From assembly GCA_004210455.1 (NCBI GenBank), contig SEFA01000015.1, positions 1 through 64,000 of the forward strand: a stretch of 64,000 nucleotides of DNA, written 5' to 3'. The first letter of the stretch is position 1, and every line of letters starts with the position of its first letter. Positions 28,023 to 37,800 of the stretch are shown here, piece by piece. A program made the position numbers and the translations under genes. Source of the DNA: Rubrivivax sp. (GTDB lineage: Bacteria; Pseudomonadota; Gammaproteobacteria; Burkholderiales; Burkholderiaceae_C). Below the pieces are notes generated by a model, which made no database searches, was not told the DNA's origin, and saw nothing but the letters and a program-made list of their open reading frames with translations.

Positions 28023-29075
28023 TCAGCGATCGCCTTGCGGATTGACCGGCTTGTCGTCCGGGGTGATGACTTCGTAGTCGTCGTCCTCTTCCTGCTCCTT
28101 GTGCGTCTTGATGGTCCGACGCTGCATGTAGGCGTCGCGCACGAAGGTGTACTTGTCCAGCGCGATGCCGTCCAGCATGTCGGTCACCCGCAGCAGGTTG
28201 GCGCGGGTGTTGATCAGTTGGAGCGCCGAGATCGCGAACTTGTATTCGCCATCGTCGAACAGGTAGGCCGGCGAGTAATAGATGTTGGCAGGCAGCGTCA
28301 CCGAGTCGCGCAGCGATGACGGCCCCAGCAGCGGCCAGACGATGTACGGGCCCGTCTTGACCCCCCAGTAGCCGAGCGTGCGGCCAAGGTCTTCGGAGGT
28401 CTTCTCCAGGCCCGCGGGCGTGGCGATGTCGATCAGGCCCGCGATGCCGAACACCGAGTTCACGGCGACGCGCATCGTCTGCGACGCCCCGGTCTTGAAG
28501 CGGCCTTGCAGGAACAGGTTGACCGCCGACCAGGCGTCGGAGAAATTGCCGAAGAAGTTGTCGACCGCTTGCCGCGCCGGCTGCGGCACGAGGTCCGAGT
28601 ACGCCGTGGCGACCGGACGCAAGAGGTTCTCGTCCAGCTTCTCGTTGAAGTTGAAGACCTTGCGGTTCCAGCTCTCCCACGGGTCGAGACGGTTGCGCAC
28701 GCGCGGACCCGGGGCTGGCGCATCCTGCGCCGCGGCGGCCGCAGCGCCGGCTTGACCTGCCGCGGCAGGCTCAGCCGACGAGGCGCCGGACGCGGGCGCG
28801 GCGGCGGCCGTCGCCTGGTCCTGCTCCGCCTGGTCCCCAGCAGGTTGCTGCTCGGTCGGCTTCGGCTCGGCGACTTGCTGTTCAGCGGCTTGCGGCGCCT
28901 CGACCGCCTGCTCGGCAATCGGCGCCATCAGGCTGACGGTCCGCAGCTGTTCAAGCGGCTGCTCGGTCTGCGCCATGGCCGGTGCCGCGACGCCCAGCAG
29001 GACGGCGCTCAGCACAGCGGCCGCGAGTTCGGTCCGTCCCGCGCCAGCGGTCCCGACCTGGGTGGTGATCTTCAT
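28023..29075 (-). CDS. mlaA: MlaA/VacJ-family protein with a long linker and no lipobox
   Basis: Outer-membrane component that removes misplaced phospholipid from the outer leaflet. The VacJ domain starts at about residue 127 (RNRLDPWESWNRKVFNFN) and is complete, with the YWGVKTGPYIVWPLLGPS segment. The N terminus is a plain signal peptide ending AMA at residue 35, followed by a 90-residue Ala/Gln/Pro/Glu-rich linker. The whole protein has no Cys, so it cannot be a lipoprotein as MlaA normally is. The start overlaps the mlaD stop as ATGA. Total length 350, about 90-100 more than E. coli MlaA. Confidence 0.9.
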   Translation of the reverse strand: MKITTQVGTAGAGRTELAAAVLSAVLLGVAAPAMAQTEQPLEQLRTVSLMAPIAEQAVEAPQAAEQQVAEPKPTEQQPAGDQAEQDQATAAAAPASGASSAEPAAAGQAGAAAAAAQDAPAPGPRVRNRLDPWESWNRKVFNFNEKLDENLLRPVATAYSDLVPQPARQAVDNFFGNFSDAWSAVNLFLQGRFKTGASQTMRVAVNSVFGIAGLIDIATPAGLEKTSEDLGRTLGYWGVKTGPYIVWPLLGPSSLRDSVTLPANIYYSPAYLFDDGEYKFAISALQLINTRANLLRVTDMLDGIALDKYTFVRDAYMQRRTIKTHKEQEEDDDYEVITPDDKPVNPQGDR

Positions 29076-29560
29076 TGTTTCTCTCCCGAGGCCGGCGTCG
29101 AGGACGCGTCGGCCGCCTTGTTATAGAGGAACTGGCCGATCAGGTTCTCCAGCACCACCGCCGACTGGGTCTGCGTGATGATGTCGCCTGAGGCGAGGTT
29201 CTTTTCTTCCGCACCCGGCTCCAGGCCGATGTATTGCTCGCCGAGCAGACCGGACGTGAGGATCTTGGCCGAGCTGTCCTTGGGGAACGCGACGCCCTGG
29301 TTCATGTTGAGGATCACGCGCGCCTGGAAGCTCTTGTCGTCGAAGCTGATGGTGCCAACACGGCCGACCACGACGCCGGCGCTCTTGACCGCCGCGCCGG
29401 GCTTCAGCCCGCCGATATTGTCGAACTTGGCGGTCACGGTGTAGGTGTCCTGGAAATTCAGCGACAGCAGGTTCCCCGCCTTCAGGGCCAGGAACAGCAG
29501 GGCCGCGCCGCCCAGCAGCACGAAGAATCCGACCAGCGCGTCATAACGAGAGGATTGCAT
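29072..29560 (-). CDS. mlaD: MlaD, MCE-domain substrate-binding subunit
   Basis: Inner-membrane anchored MCE protein that forms the hexameric lipid channel ring on MlaFE. The 162-residue protein has one N-terminal membrane segment (about 9-27) and the MCE domain (TVTAKFDNIGGLKPGAAVKSAGVVVGRV). It ends in a short helix that lines the pore. It lies 60 bases after mlaE. Confidence 0.94.
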   Translation of the reverse strand: MQSSRYDALVGFFVLLGGAALLFLALKAGNLLSLNFQDTYTVTAKFDNIGGLKPGAAVKSAGVVVGRVGTISFDDKSFQARVILNMNQGVAFPKDSSAKILTSGLLGEQYIGLEPGAEEKNLASGDIITQTQSAVVLENLIGQFLYNKAADASSTPASGEKQ

Positions 29561-29620
29561 CAGGCAACTCCGAGATATCTCTTGAATTCGATGGGGTGTC
29601 GACGGATCGCGCGCCGCGCG

Positions 29621-30400
29621 TCAGATCGAGAACATCATGGCGGTGAGGATGAAATCCAGCCCCAGCACCGCCAGCGAGGACAACACGACCGTGCGCGTCG
29701 TCGCCTGGGACACGCCCTCCGGCGTGGGCTTGCAGGCATAACCTTGCAGCAGGGCGACGAAGCTGACGGTCACGCCGAACACCACGCTCTTGACGAAGCC
29801 GTTGCCGACGTCCTTGAACACGTCGACGCCGCCTTGCATCTGGGACCAGAACGATCCCGCGTCGATGCCGATCAGCGGCACGGCCACCAGCCAGCCGCCG
29901 ATGATGCCGACCGCGGAGAACACCGCGGCGAGCAGGGGCATCGCGATGAAACCGGCCCAGAAGCGGGGGGCGAGCACGCGCTGCACCGGGTCGACCGCCA
30001 TCATTTCCATGGCGCTGAGCTGCTCGCCGGCTTTCATCAGGCCGATCTCGGCGGTCAGCGAGGTCCCGGCCCGTCCCGCGAACAGCAGGGCTGCCACCAC
30101 CGGTCCGAGTTCGCGCACGAGGCTGAGCGCGACCAGCAGACCGACGGCTTCCGCCGAACCGTAACGCTGCAGCGTGTAGTAGCCCTGCAGCGCCAGCACA
30201 AAACCGACGAAGAGCCCGGACACGCCGATGATGGACAGCGAGCGGTTGCCGAGGAAGAAGATCTGCTCACGTACCAGCGAGAAACGGCGCAGGCAGGCGC
30301 CCAGATGCAGCAGCAGCGTCCCGAGCAGCCGGGCCGCGCTGCCCCAGTCGCCGAGCTTCAGGCGCAGGCCGCGCCCGATCGACGTCGCGAAACCGATCAT
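29621..30400 (-). CDS. mlaE: MlaE, permease of the phospholipid ABC transporter
   Basis: Integral membrane permease. The 259-residue protein has the family's RELGPVVAALLFAGRAGTSLTAEIG and LMKAGEQLSAMEMMAVDP blocks and five to six membrane helices. Its ATG overlaps the mlaF stop (ATGA), so ATPase and permease are translated together. Confidence 0.95.
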   Translation of the reverse strand: MIGFATSIGRGLRLKLGDWGSAARLLGTLLLHLGACLRRFSLVREQIFFLGNRSLSIIGVSGLFVGFVLALQGYYTLQRYGSAEAVGLLVALSLVRELGPVVAALLFAGRAGTSLTAEIGLMKAGEQLSAMEMMAVDPVQRVLAPRFWAGFIAMPLLAAVFSAVGIIGGWLVAVPLIGIDAGSFWSQMQGGVDVFKDVGNGFVKSVVFGVTVSFVALLQGYACKPTPEGVSQATTRTVVLSSLAVLGLDFILTAMMFSI

Positions 30401-31239
30401 GCCGACGCCTCCTGCGGCAGGCCGAAGTCCTCGCGGACCGGCTTGGCGGGTTGGTGGAAGCGCACCGGGCCGTCCGACTCGGCGTTGACGAACTGATGGA
30501 CCAGCGGATCCGTGCTGTGGCGCAGCTCATCCGGCGTTCCCTGGGCGACGACGCCGCCATTGGCCACCATCACGACGTGATCGGCGATGCCGAAGGTCTC
30601 GTGGATGTCATGGGAGACGATGACGCTGGTCAGTCCGAGCGCGTCGTTGAGGTCGCGGATGAGCCGTGCGGTCACGCCGAGCGAGATCGGATCCAGGCCC
30701 GCGAACGGCTCGTCGTAAAGCACCAGGTCCGGATCAAGGGCGATCGCGCGCGCCAGGGCGACTCGACGCGCCATGCCGCCCGACACCTCGTTGGGCATCA
30801 GGTCGCGGGCGCCGCGCAGGCCGACCGCATTGAGTTTCATCAGGACGAGGTCGCGGATCATGGCCTCGGACAGCCGGGTGTGCTCGCGCAGCGGGAAGGC
30901 GACGTTCTCGAACACGCTCAGGTCGGTGAACAGCGCCCCGAACTGGAACAGCATGCCCATGCGGCGGCGCTGGGCGTAGAGCTCGGTCTGGCCCATCGGC
31001 GCCAGATCGTGGCCATCGAACAGCACCTGCCCGGAGCGCGGCCGCAACTGACGCGTCAGCAGCCGCAAGAGGGTGGTCTTGCCCCCGCCCGACGAGCCGA
31101 TCAACGCCATCACCTTGCCGCGCGGCAGCGTCACGTTGACGTCTTTCAGGATGATCCGGTCGCCATAGCCGACGGTCACATCCTTCACCTCGATCAGGGG
31201 GCGGACGCTTCTGGATGAATTGGGATCAGTGAATGCCAT
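30397..31239 (-). CDS. mlaF: MlaF, ATPase of the phospholipid ABC transporter
   Basis: Cytoplasmic ABC ATPase driving lipid transport at the inner membrane. The 280-residue protein has Walker A GSSGGGKTT, the Q-loop MLFQFGALF, signature VSGGM (with ARRVALARA), Walker B LVLYDEPFAGLD and the H-loop IVSHD. It heads the operon mlaF-E-D-A-C-B. The order with mlaA inside the operon is common in betaproteobacteria; E. coli has it elsewhere. Confidence 0.95.
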   Translation of the reverse strand: MAFTDPNSSRSVRPLIEVKDVTVGYGDRIILKDVNVTLPRGKVMALIGSSGGGKTTLLRLLTRQLRPRSGQVLFDGHDLAPMGQTELYAQRRRMGMLFQFGALFTDLSVFENVAFPLREHTRLSEAMIRDLVLMKLNAVGLRGARDLMPNEVSGGMARRVALARAIALDPDLVLYDEPFAGLDPISLGVTARLIRDLNDALGLTSVIVSHDIHETFGIADHVVMVANGGVVAQGTPDELRHSTDPLVHQFVNAESDGPVRFHQPAKPVREDFGLPQEASA

Positions 31240-31509
31240 TTCCTTGGGATCGATCCGGGACGAAGCCGGGCGGCAGGCGTCCGGGAGCCGGGATCATAGG
31301 GTAAAGCCCGAATTGATGCCGGAGGACACCTGGGGCGGGGTGCAGATATATGAGCCGGGTCCGGCGCGGTCCGCCCCGGGGCCCATGACCCGGGCTGCGA
31401 CGCACCGGGCTTCCGGAGGTCGCCGCAAGACGGGCGGAATCCGAGGCACGACGAGCGGGCTCGCCTTTCGAACGACGCTGTCGATAATTTCGGAAACAAG
31501 GAGCGCTTC

Positions 31510-31974
31510 ATGTTCGGGACCCTCAAGACCTCTTTCGCCCGCCGCCACCGCGCTGATACCCGGGGCTTCACGCTGATCGAGCTGATGATCGTCGTGGCCA
31601 TCATCGCCGTCCTGGCCGCGGTCGCCCTGCCGGCCTACCGCAACTACGTCATCCGCGGCCAGATCACCGAAGGCATCGCGGCGCTGACGACCACCCGCGC
31701 CGACATGGAGCGCTACTTCCAGGACTTCCGGACCTACGCGTCGGCTTCCGGCGTGGCGGCCAGCCCCTGTGCCACCTCGCGCGTGGTGGGCAAGTTCACC
31801 ATCTCCTGCCCCACGCTCACCGCGACGACTTACACGATCCAGGCGGTGGGCAGCGGCGTTGCGACCGGCTTCACCTATTCGGTCGATCAGGCGGACACCC
31901 GTTCGACGGTTGGCCCGGGAACCGGATGGACCTGCGCCACGCGCTGGATCACGCGCAAGGGGGACACGTGCTGA
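31510..31974 (+). CDS. pilE: Type IV pilin of the minor-pilin operon (PilE-like)
   Basis: A 154-residue prepilin. The leader ends at TRG and the mature N terminus is [24 protein letters not shown], the class IVa N-methyl motif with Glu at position 5. The globular part has four Cys that could form two disulfides, including one near the end (GWTC and GDTC). Processing by PilD is expected. AGGAG precedes the ATG. It comes first in the operon, before fimT, pilV, pilW, pilX and pilY1. It may be a minor pilin rather than the main fibre subunit. Confidence 0.8.
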   Translation: MFGTLKTSFARRHRADTRGFTLIELMIVVAIIAVLAAVALPAYRNYVIRGQITEGIAALTTTRADMERYFQDFRTYASASGVAASPCATSRVVGKFTISCPTLTATTYTIQAVGSGVATGFTYSVDQADTRSTVGPGTGWTCATRWITRKGDTC

Positions 31975-32588
31975 CCCGCAGCCGCGGCATGACGTTGGTC
32001 GAGCTGATGGTGGTGGTGTCCATCATCGCGCTGATGACCGCCCTGGCCGTCCCGGGCATCCGCAGTTGGGCCGTCAATGCGCAGATCCGCAGCAATGCCT
32101 CGGCGTTGCAGAGCAACCTGCGGCAGGCCCAGGCTGAAGCGGTGCGGAGCTTCCGGCAGGTCGTGTTCTTCCGAACGAACGACACCACCTGCACCGGACG
32201 CGAAATGGCAGCCGCGGCCGGCACCCGCTGGGTCATCAAGGTGCTGCCACTGGTGGCCGGCGGCGCCGTCTCCGCCTCCCAGTGCGGCAGCGTGCTCGAC
32301 AACGCCGCCGGCCTGGCCGTCAACGGCCCGACCGCCGTGTGCTTCGGTGCCAATGGTCGCCCGCTCTCGTTGACCGCCACCCAGACCGCCGTAGGCACGG
32401 CATGCACGACCGGTACCAATGGCCGGATCATCTACGGCATCGAGCCCACCGGCACGACCGCCAACCTCAAGCAGCTGCAGGTGTGGCTGACGCTCGGCGG
32501 CACCGTGCGCAGCTGCGAGAAGACCCGCATGATGTCCGACACCGTGCCGGACGGCTGCCCCGCCATCAACCAGGCGCCCACGACATGA
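31968..32588 (+). CDS. fimT: FimT/GspH-type minor pseudopilin
   Basis: A 206-residue prepilin-like protein with the leader SRG followed by [23 protein letters not shown] and a GspH-type globular domain. It has Cys pairs that may stabilise the head. The GTG at 31968 overlaps the pilE stop by 7 bases and has AGGGGG upstream. FimT/FimU minor pilins prime pilus assembly and in some species bind DNA. The assignment to FimT against FimU is by position and GspH character. Confidence 0.75.
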   Translation: MLTRSRGMTLVELMVVVSIIALMTALAVPGIRSWAVNAQIRSNASALQSNLRQAQAEAVRSFRQVVFFRTNDTTCTGREMAAAAGTRWVIKVLPLVAGGAVSASQCGSVLDNAAGLAVNGPTAVCFGANGRPLSLTATQTAVGTACTTGTNGRIIYGIEPTGTTANLKQLQVWLTLGGTVRSCEKTRMMSDTVPDGCPAINQAPTT

Positions 32589-32986
32589 AGCCGACCTTCA
32601 CCCACAGATCCGCGCAGCGCCGTGCGCGCGGCATGACGCTCATCGAGATCATGTGCGCCATCGTCATCATGACGATCGGCCTGCTGGGCATGATGTCGCT
32701 GATGGCGCGAGCCTCCCAGGCCACGGCCTCCAGCGACGACGCGCAACGCGCCGCCGTGCTCGCCAATGAGATCGCCACCCAGATGTGGTTGGCAGGCACG
32801 ATCACGCTGCCCACCGGGACCGTCACCGCCTGGAACGCCCGCGTGGCCGACCCCGTCAACATGGGCCTGCCCAACGGCACCGGCACGATCACCGCAGCCA
32901 ACAACGTCGCTCGAATCACCATCGTGTGGACCACCCCAGGCGGCGATCAGCGCCGTTATTACACCGACGTGCGGCTGACCAACTGA
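32585..32986 (+). CDS. pilV: Minor pilin PilV
   Basis: A 133-residue prepilin-like protein with the leader ARG before MTLIEIMCAIVIMTIGLLGMMSL, the PilV-type start with Glu5 and the characteristic GLLG. The ATG overlaps the fimT stop (ATGA). It is a minor pilin needed to prime type IV pilus assembly together with PilW and PilX. Confidence 0.85.
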   Translation: MKPTFTHRSAQRRARGMTLIEIMCAIVIMTIGLLGMMSLMARASQATASSDDAQRAAVLANEIATQMWLAGTITLPTGTVTAWNARVADPVNMGLPNGTGTITAANNVARITIVWTTPGGDQRRYYTDVRLTN

Positions 32987-32988
32987 TC

Positions 32989-34200
32989 ATGAAGCTCCAA
33001 GCACGCCCCACTTTCATCGCCCGTCCGTTGTCGACGCGCGGTTTCACGCTGATCGAGCTGATGGTGTCGATGGTGATCGCGATGGTGGTCATCATCGCGA
33101 TGGCCACGGTGTCGTCGCGCTTCGAGACCAGCAAGCGCCAGGACAGCTCGTCGTCCGACATGTCGGCCAATTCGGGGTATCTGGCCTACGACCTCGACCG
33201 ACAGTTGCGCAGCGCGGGTTCCGGCTTCAGCGTGATGCGCAGCGAAACCTACGGCTGCCAGCTGTTTGCCGTCCGCAACGGCACGCAGATCCTGCCGGCA
33301 CTGGCCGCTTTCCCCGCGCCGTTCAACACGGTCACGACAGCCGTGCGGATGATGCCGGTGCTTGCCTACCCGGGCGTGGGCGCCGGCGGCTCCGACGTGC
33401 TCCAGTTCATGACCGGCACCGGCGGCCTCGGCGAGACGGCCACCCAGGTGCGTCTGAACAGCGTCCAGACCAACACGCTGCGACTGACGACGACGGTCGG
33501 CATCCGCGGCGACGACATGCTGCTGATCTCCGAAGCGAGTCGGCCCTGCATGCTCGAGCAGGTGACCTCGACCGCGGCCGGGGGAGCTTCCCAGCAACTC
33601 GATCTGGCCGGTGCCTACTTCGCCACGGTGATCGGCTCGGAGTCGATCAACACCCGCTCCGTCGGCGCCACGGCCAACGCGATGGTGTTCGGCAATGCCA
33701 CCAACGGCAACCCTCCGAAGTTGATGCTGATCGGCGTCAATACCGACCGCCAACTGGTGCGCTACGACCTGCTCCAGTTCACCAATGACGCCTCTCAGCA
33801 GCCAGTGCCGCTGGCCGACGGCGTCGTCGACATGCGCGTGATGTACGGCGTCAACGCGGCCGGCAGCGCGACGGCCGGCGTGGTCGACAGCTGGGTGACG
33901 CCATCGGGCAATTGGTCGCCAGCCAACCTGAATGCGGGCAACGCCGCGGCACAGAATTTGATGAACCGAATCCTGGCCGTGAAGATCAGCATGGTGCTCC
34001 GTTCGGAACTGCAGGAGGCGCCGGACAAGGGCAACCCCGTCGACGTCGCGCCGGCCACGGTCGCCATGTTCCCCAGCCTGCCTACCGCTCAACGCGTGAA
34101 CTACACGGTGGCCGATCGCTCGCGCCGGCACCGCGTGGTCGAGTTCACCATCCCGCTGCGCAACCTGCTCACGATGAGCGGCCGCCCGACCCCGCCCTGA
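32989..34200 (+). CDS. pilW: Minor pilin PilW
   Basis: A 403-residue prepilin-like protein with the leader TRG, then FTLIELMVSMVIAMVVIIAMA. The large C-terminal globular domain fits PilW, the biggest of the minor pilins. The ATG at 32989 is two bases after the pilV stop; upstream in-frame codons lie inside pilV. Confidence 0.85.
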   Translation: MKLQARPTFIARPLSTRGFTLIELMVSMVIAMVVIIAMATVSSRFETSKRQDSSSSDMSANSGYLAYDLDRQLRSAGSGFSVMRSETYGCQLFAVRNGTQILPALAAFPAPFNTVTTAVRMMPVLAYPGVGAGGSDVLQFMTGTGGLGETATQVRLNSVQTNTLRLTTTVGIRGDDMLLISEASRPCMLEQVTSTAAGGASQQLDLAGAYFATVIGSESINTRSVGATANAMVFGNATNGNPPKLMLIGVNTDRQLVRYDLLQFTNDASQQPVPLADGVVDMRVMYGVNAAGSATAGVVDSWVTPSGNWSPANLNAGNAAAQNLMNRILAVKISMVLRSELQEAPDKGNPVDVAPATVAMFPSLPTAQRVNYTVADRSRRHRVVEFTIPLRNLLTMSGRPTPP

Positions 34201-34232
34201 GCATCGGGCCCGATCCCTCCTTCTCCTCCACG

Positions 34233-34841
34233 ATGACCATGCAAGCCCATCCTGTCCGCCGCTCCCGCGGCGTCATCATGGTGATCGCGCTGATCACCCT
34301 GGCCGTCCTGATGATCGGCGCCGTCGCGGCCATCCGCTCGATGAACGTGTCGCTGGCCAACGTCGGCAATTTCGGATTCAAGCGGGACATGACCAACCAG
34401 GCCGATCGCGCCATGCGTCGCGCCATGGACTCGATCAACGTGGGCGGGGCGTTGACCGCCAACAACGCGTCGCTCAATTACAGCGCCACCATGCTGACCA
34501 CCACGCCGGAAGGCATTCCGCAAGTCCTCGCCACCATGCCCACACCCGGGACCATGGGCGGCGTCGCGACCGCCGGGAACGTCATCGACCTGAACAGCGC
34601 CATCAGCGGCGAGAGCGCCACCGACCTGGCGCGACTCACGGTCTATTACGTGATCGACCGCATGTGCCTGAACACCGGCGCGATGGACGCCGCCACCTGC
34701 GCCACCGCGTCGACGCCGCCCCAGGGCGGCAAGAGCCCCGGCGACATCGTTCCCGAACCCAAGCCGCTGTACCGCATCTCCGTCCGGGTGGACGGCCCTC
34801 GCGGCGCGCAATCCTTCTACCAGGCGACCGTCAGCAATTGA
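34233..34841 (+). CDS. pilX: Minor pilin PilX
   Basis: A 202-residue protein with the PilX-type start RRSRGVIMVIALITLAVLMIGAVA. As in other PilX proteins, it has the atypical leader without Glu5. The start may be the ATG at 34233 or the one at 34239; neither has a strong ribosome binding site. Two or three Cys lie in the globular part. It is followed at once by pilY1, its usual partner. Confidence 0.8.
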   Translation: MTMQAHPVRRSRGVIMVIALITLAVLMIGAVAAIRSMNVSLANVGNFGFKRDMTNQADRAMRRAMDSINVGGALTANNASLNYSATMLTTTPEGIPQVLATMPTPGTMGGVATAGNVIDLNSAISGESATDLARLTVYYVIDRMCLNTGAMDAATCATASTPPQGGKSPGDIVPEPKPLYRISVRVDGPRGAQSFYQATVSN

Positions 34842-34849
34842 GGCCTCCG

Positions 34850-37800
34850 ATGAACCATCACCTTCCCCTGCTCCGGCACGTCGGCGTCGCCGCCGCACTG
34901 GTCCTGGCGTCTCTCGCGGGACCTGCCCAATCGCAGACGACATTGGCCAACCAGCCGGTGTTCTCCTCCTTCGCCGTGCCCGGCAACCTGGCGCTGGCAC
35001 TGTCGGTGGAGTACCCGACCGCAGTCAGCAATGCCCACGTCGAGAGCTACACGACGGCGTCCACTTATCTGGGGTACTTCGATCCCAACAAGTGCTACAA
35101 CTATGCCTACGGTTCGGACTACTTCCAACCCGCCGGCGCGACCACGACGCGCTCCTGTGACGGGACCAAGTGGAGCGGCAACTTCCTGAACTGGGCGACG
35201 ATGCAGACCATCGACCCGTTCCGATGGGCGCTCACGGGCGGCTACCGCGTGACGGACACCGCCACGACGACGATCCTCGAGAAGGCCTACGCCAGCGGCC
35301 AGGGCAACACGAGCAACTTCCCCGACCGCAGCATCGACAGAAGCTTCATCGCCGGTGCGACGCCGCTGGGATGGCGAGGACTCAACCTGCGCGTGCAGGG
35401 TTTGGGCGCGAACTTGCGCTTCACGCGCAACGGCGACAACTACGGCAACTCCATCAATACCTTCGCCGCGCCTAGCAGAGACGGTTGGGATGACAGCAAG
35501 TCGTGGCAAGTCGTCGTCCGCGTGAAGGTCTGCGATCCCAGCGCCGCCGCAGGTGGTTTGGAGAGCAACTGCGTCGCCTACGACAGCGGCAACTACAAGC
35601 CCGAAGGCCTGATCCAGAAGTATTCGTCGAAGATCCGCTTCAGCGCCTTCGGCTACCTCAACGATTCCAACCTGAGTCGTGACGGCGGCGTACTCCGCGC
35701 CCGCCAGAAGTTCGTCGGCCCGACCCGCCCGGTGCCAGGCTCCGATCCGGTCGCCAACACGACGGCGCGCGAATGGGATCCGTCGACTGGCGTGATGTAC
35801 CAGAACCCCGACGCCGCCGATGCCACCACGACGTCGACCTCCTACGGCATCACCATCGCCGACAGCGGCGTGATGAACTACCTGAACAAGTTCGGAGAAG
35901 TCATCCGAGGCTCATACAAGACCTATGACCCGGTGGGTGAGCTCTATTACGCCGCGCTGCGCTATTACCGCAACCTGGGCAATGTGCCGGAGTGGACCAA
36001 CGCCACGACCACCGACACGAATACGCGCAGGACGCAGGCGGACGGGTTCCCGGTCATCACGACCTGGGACGATCCCATCCTCTACTCGTGCCAGAAGAAT
36101 TTCATCCTCGGGATCGGTGACGTCAACTCCCACGCCGACCGCAACCTCCCGGGCGCAACCGGCAGCTCCGAGCCGGGCAAGCCGGCTGCGGTGACCTCCG
36201 ACGACGGATTCAATGCGGTGACCTGGACGAACAAGGTCGGCGCCCTCAGCGGCGTGAATGGGTCGCTGGGGACCGTGCAGGGTTACAACGGCTGCTGCAC
36301 CAACAACGGCGCACTGATCGCGGGCATGGCCTACTGGGCCAACACGCAGGACATCCGTCTGAACATGGACGGCAAGCAGACGGTCAAGACCTACTGGCTG
36401 GACGTGCTCGAGTTCCAGAACTACAAGTCCAACAACCAGTTCTACCTGGCCACCCGCTACGGAGGCGCGACCATTCCCGGCGACTGGGATGCCTTGGGCA
36501 CGGCCACGGACCTGCCACAGACCGCCTGGCATACCGGGCCGGCCTCTGACACGGTGGGCGGACAGTTGCGACCCGACACCTACTACACGGCCGCGAAGGC
36601 GGACCAGATGGTGAACGGCCTGACCGGCGCCTTCGCCAGCATCGTCTCCAGCATCACGGCCTACACCTCGTCGGTGAATACCGACAGCAACAGCGTGTCC
36701 TCGGGCACCGAGTCGTACAGCTCCTCCTATGACTCCGCGGGGTGGACCGGCCAGATCGAGGCATTCAGGATCAACACCCTGGCCAATCCGATCACCTACA
36801 ACAGCGTGTGGAAGTTCAGCGACAAGCTGGCTGCCCAGTTGGGCACCGACGGCACCGGCTGGGATGTGCGTCGTCGTGTCGTCACCTTTGCGCCGGCCGT
36901 CGGCAATACGCCGGGCGCTGGCATTGCGTTCCGCTTCGATAGCCTCACGGCCAATCAGAAGACGGCGGTGAATCCGACCTACACATCCACCAATGACGGG
37001 GCGGACTTCGTTGCCTACGTGCGCGGCGACAGAAAGAATGAAGCCAGCTCGCCCGACCCGGCCAGCACGCGCGCTTATCGCGTGCGCAACAGTCTTGTCG
37101 GCGACATCATCAACAGCCAGGTGGTGGTCCTCGGGCCGCCGTCGCCCGGCATTCTTTCCGACACCTCCAATCCTGGATACGCCGCATTCGCGACTGCCAA
37201 GAGCTCCCGGCCGAACATCCTGATCGCCGGTGCCAACAGCGGGCTGATCCACGTGATCAACGGTTCGACCACCGCCACGGATGGCGGCACCGAACTGTTC
37301 GCCTACATCCCCAGCCCCGCCATCACAGGCCCCGGCACGACGCCCAGCGTCGATGGGCTCGCCGCAACGGGCAACACGGACTACGAACATCGCTACCTGG
37401 TCGATGCCCGTCCCCAGGTCGCGAACATCGACGTCGCGCGCACTGGCGGCAGCACGGCCACCGGCCAGTGGCGCAGCATCGCCGTCGGCGGCCTGGGCAA
37501 GGGCGGCAAGAGCATCTGGGCGCTCAACCTGACAGATGCCAATGAGGTGACCACGGAAGCGGCGGCCGCTCAACGTGTGATGTGGGAATTCAAGGACGCC
37601 GATCTCGGCTTCACTTTCGGCACGCCGGTGATCACCAAGACCGCCCAATGGGGCTGGGTCGTCGTCGTCGGATCCGGCTATAACAACAACGCGACCGGCA
37701 AGGGTTATTTCTACATCCTGAATGCGGCCACCGGCGCCCTGATCCAGAAGATCGCGCTGGGCGCCGGAGACGACGGTACCGCCCAGGCGCCGGCGGGTCT

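Noticed and set aside
35485-35510. DxSxS sequence (DDSKS) in PilY1 that resembles a von Willebrand A metal site
   Set aside because: The hydrophobic strand that should precede it and the following Gly/Met are missing, and no second or third MIDAS segment is seen.
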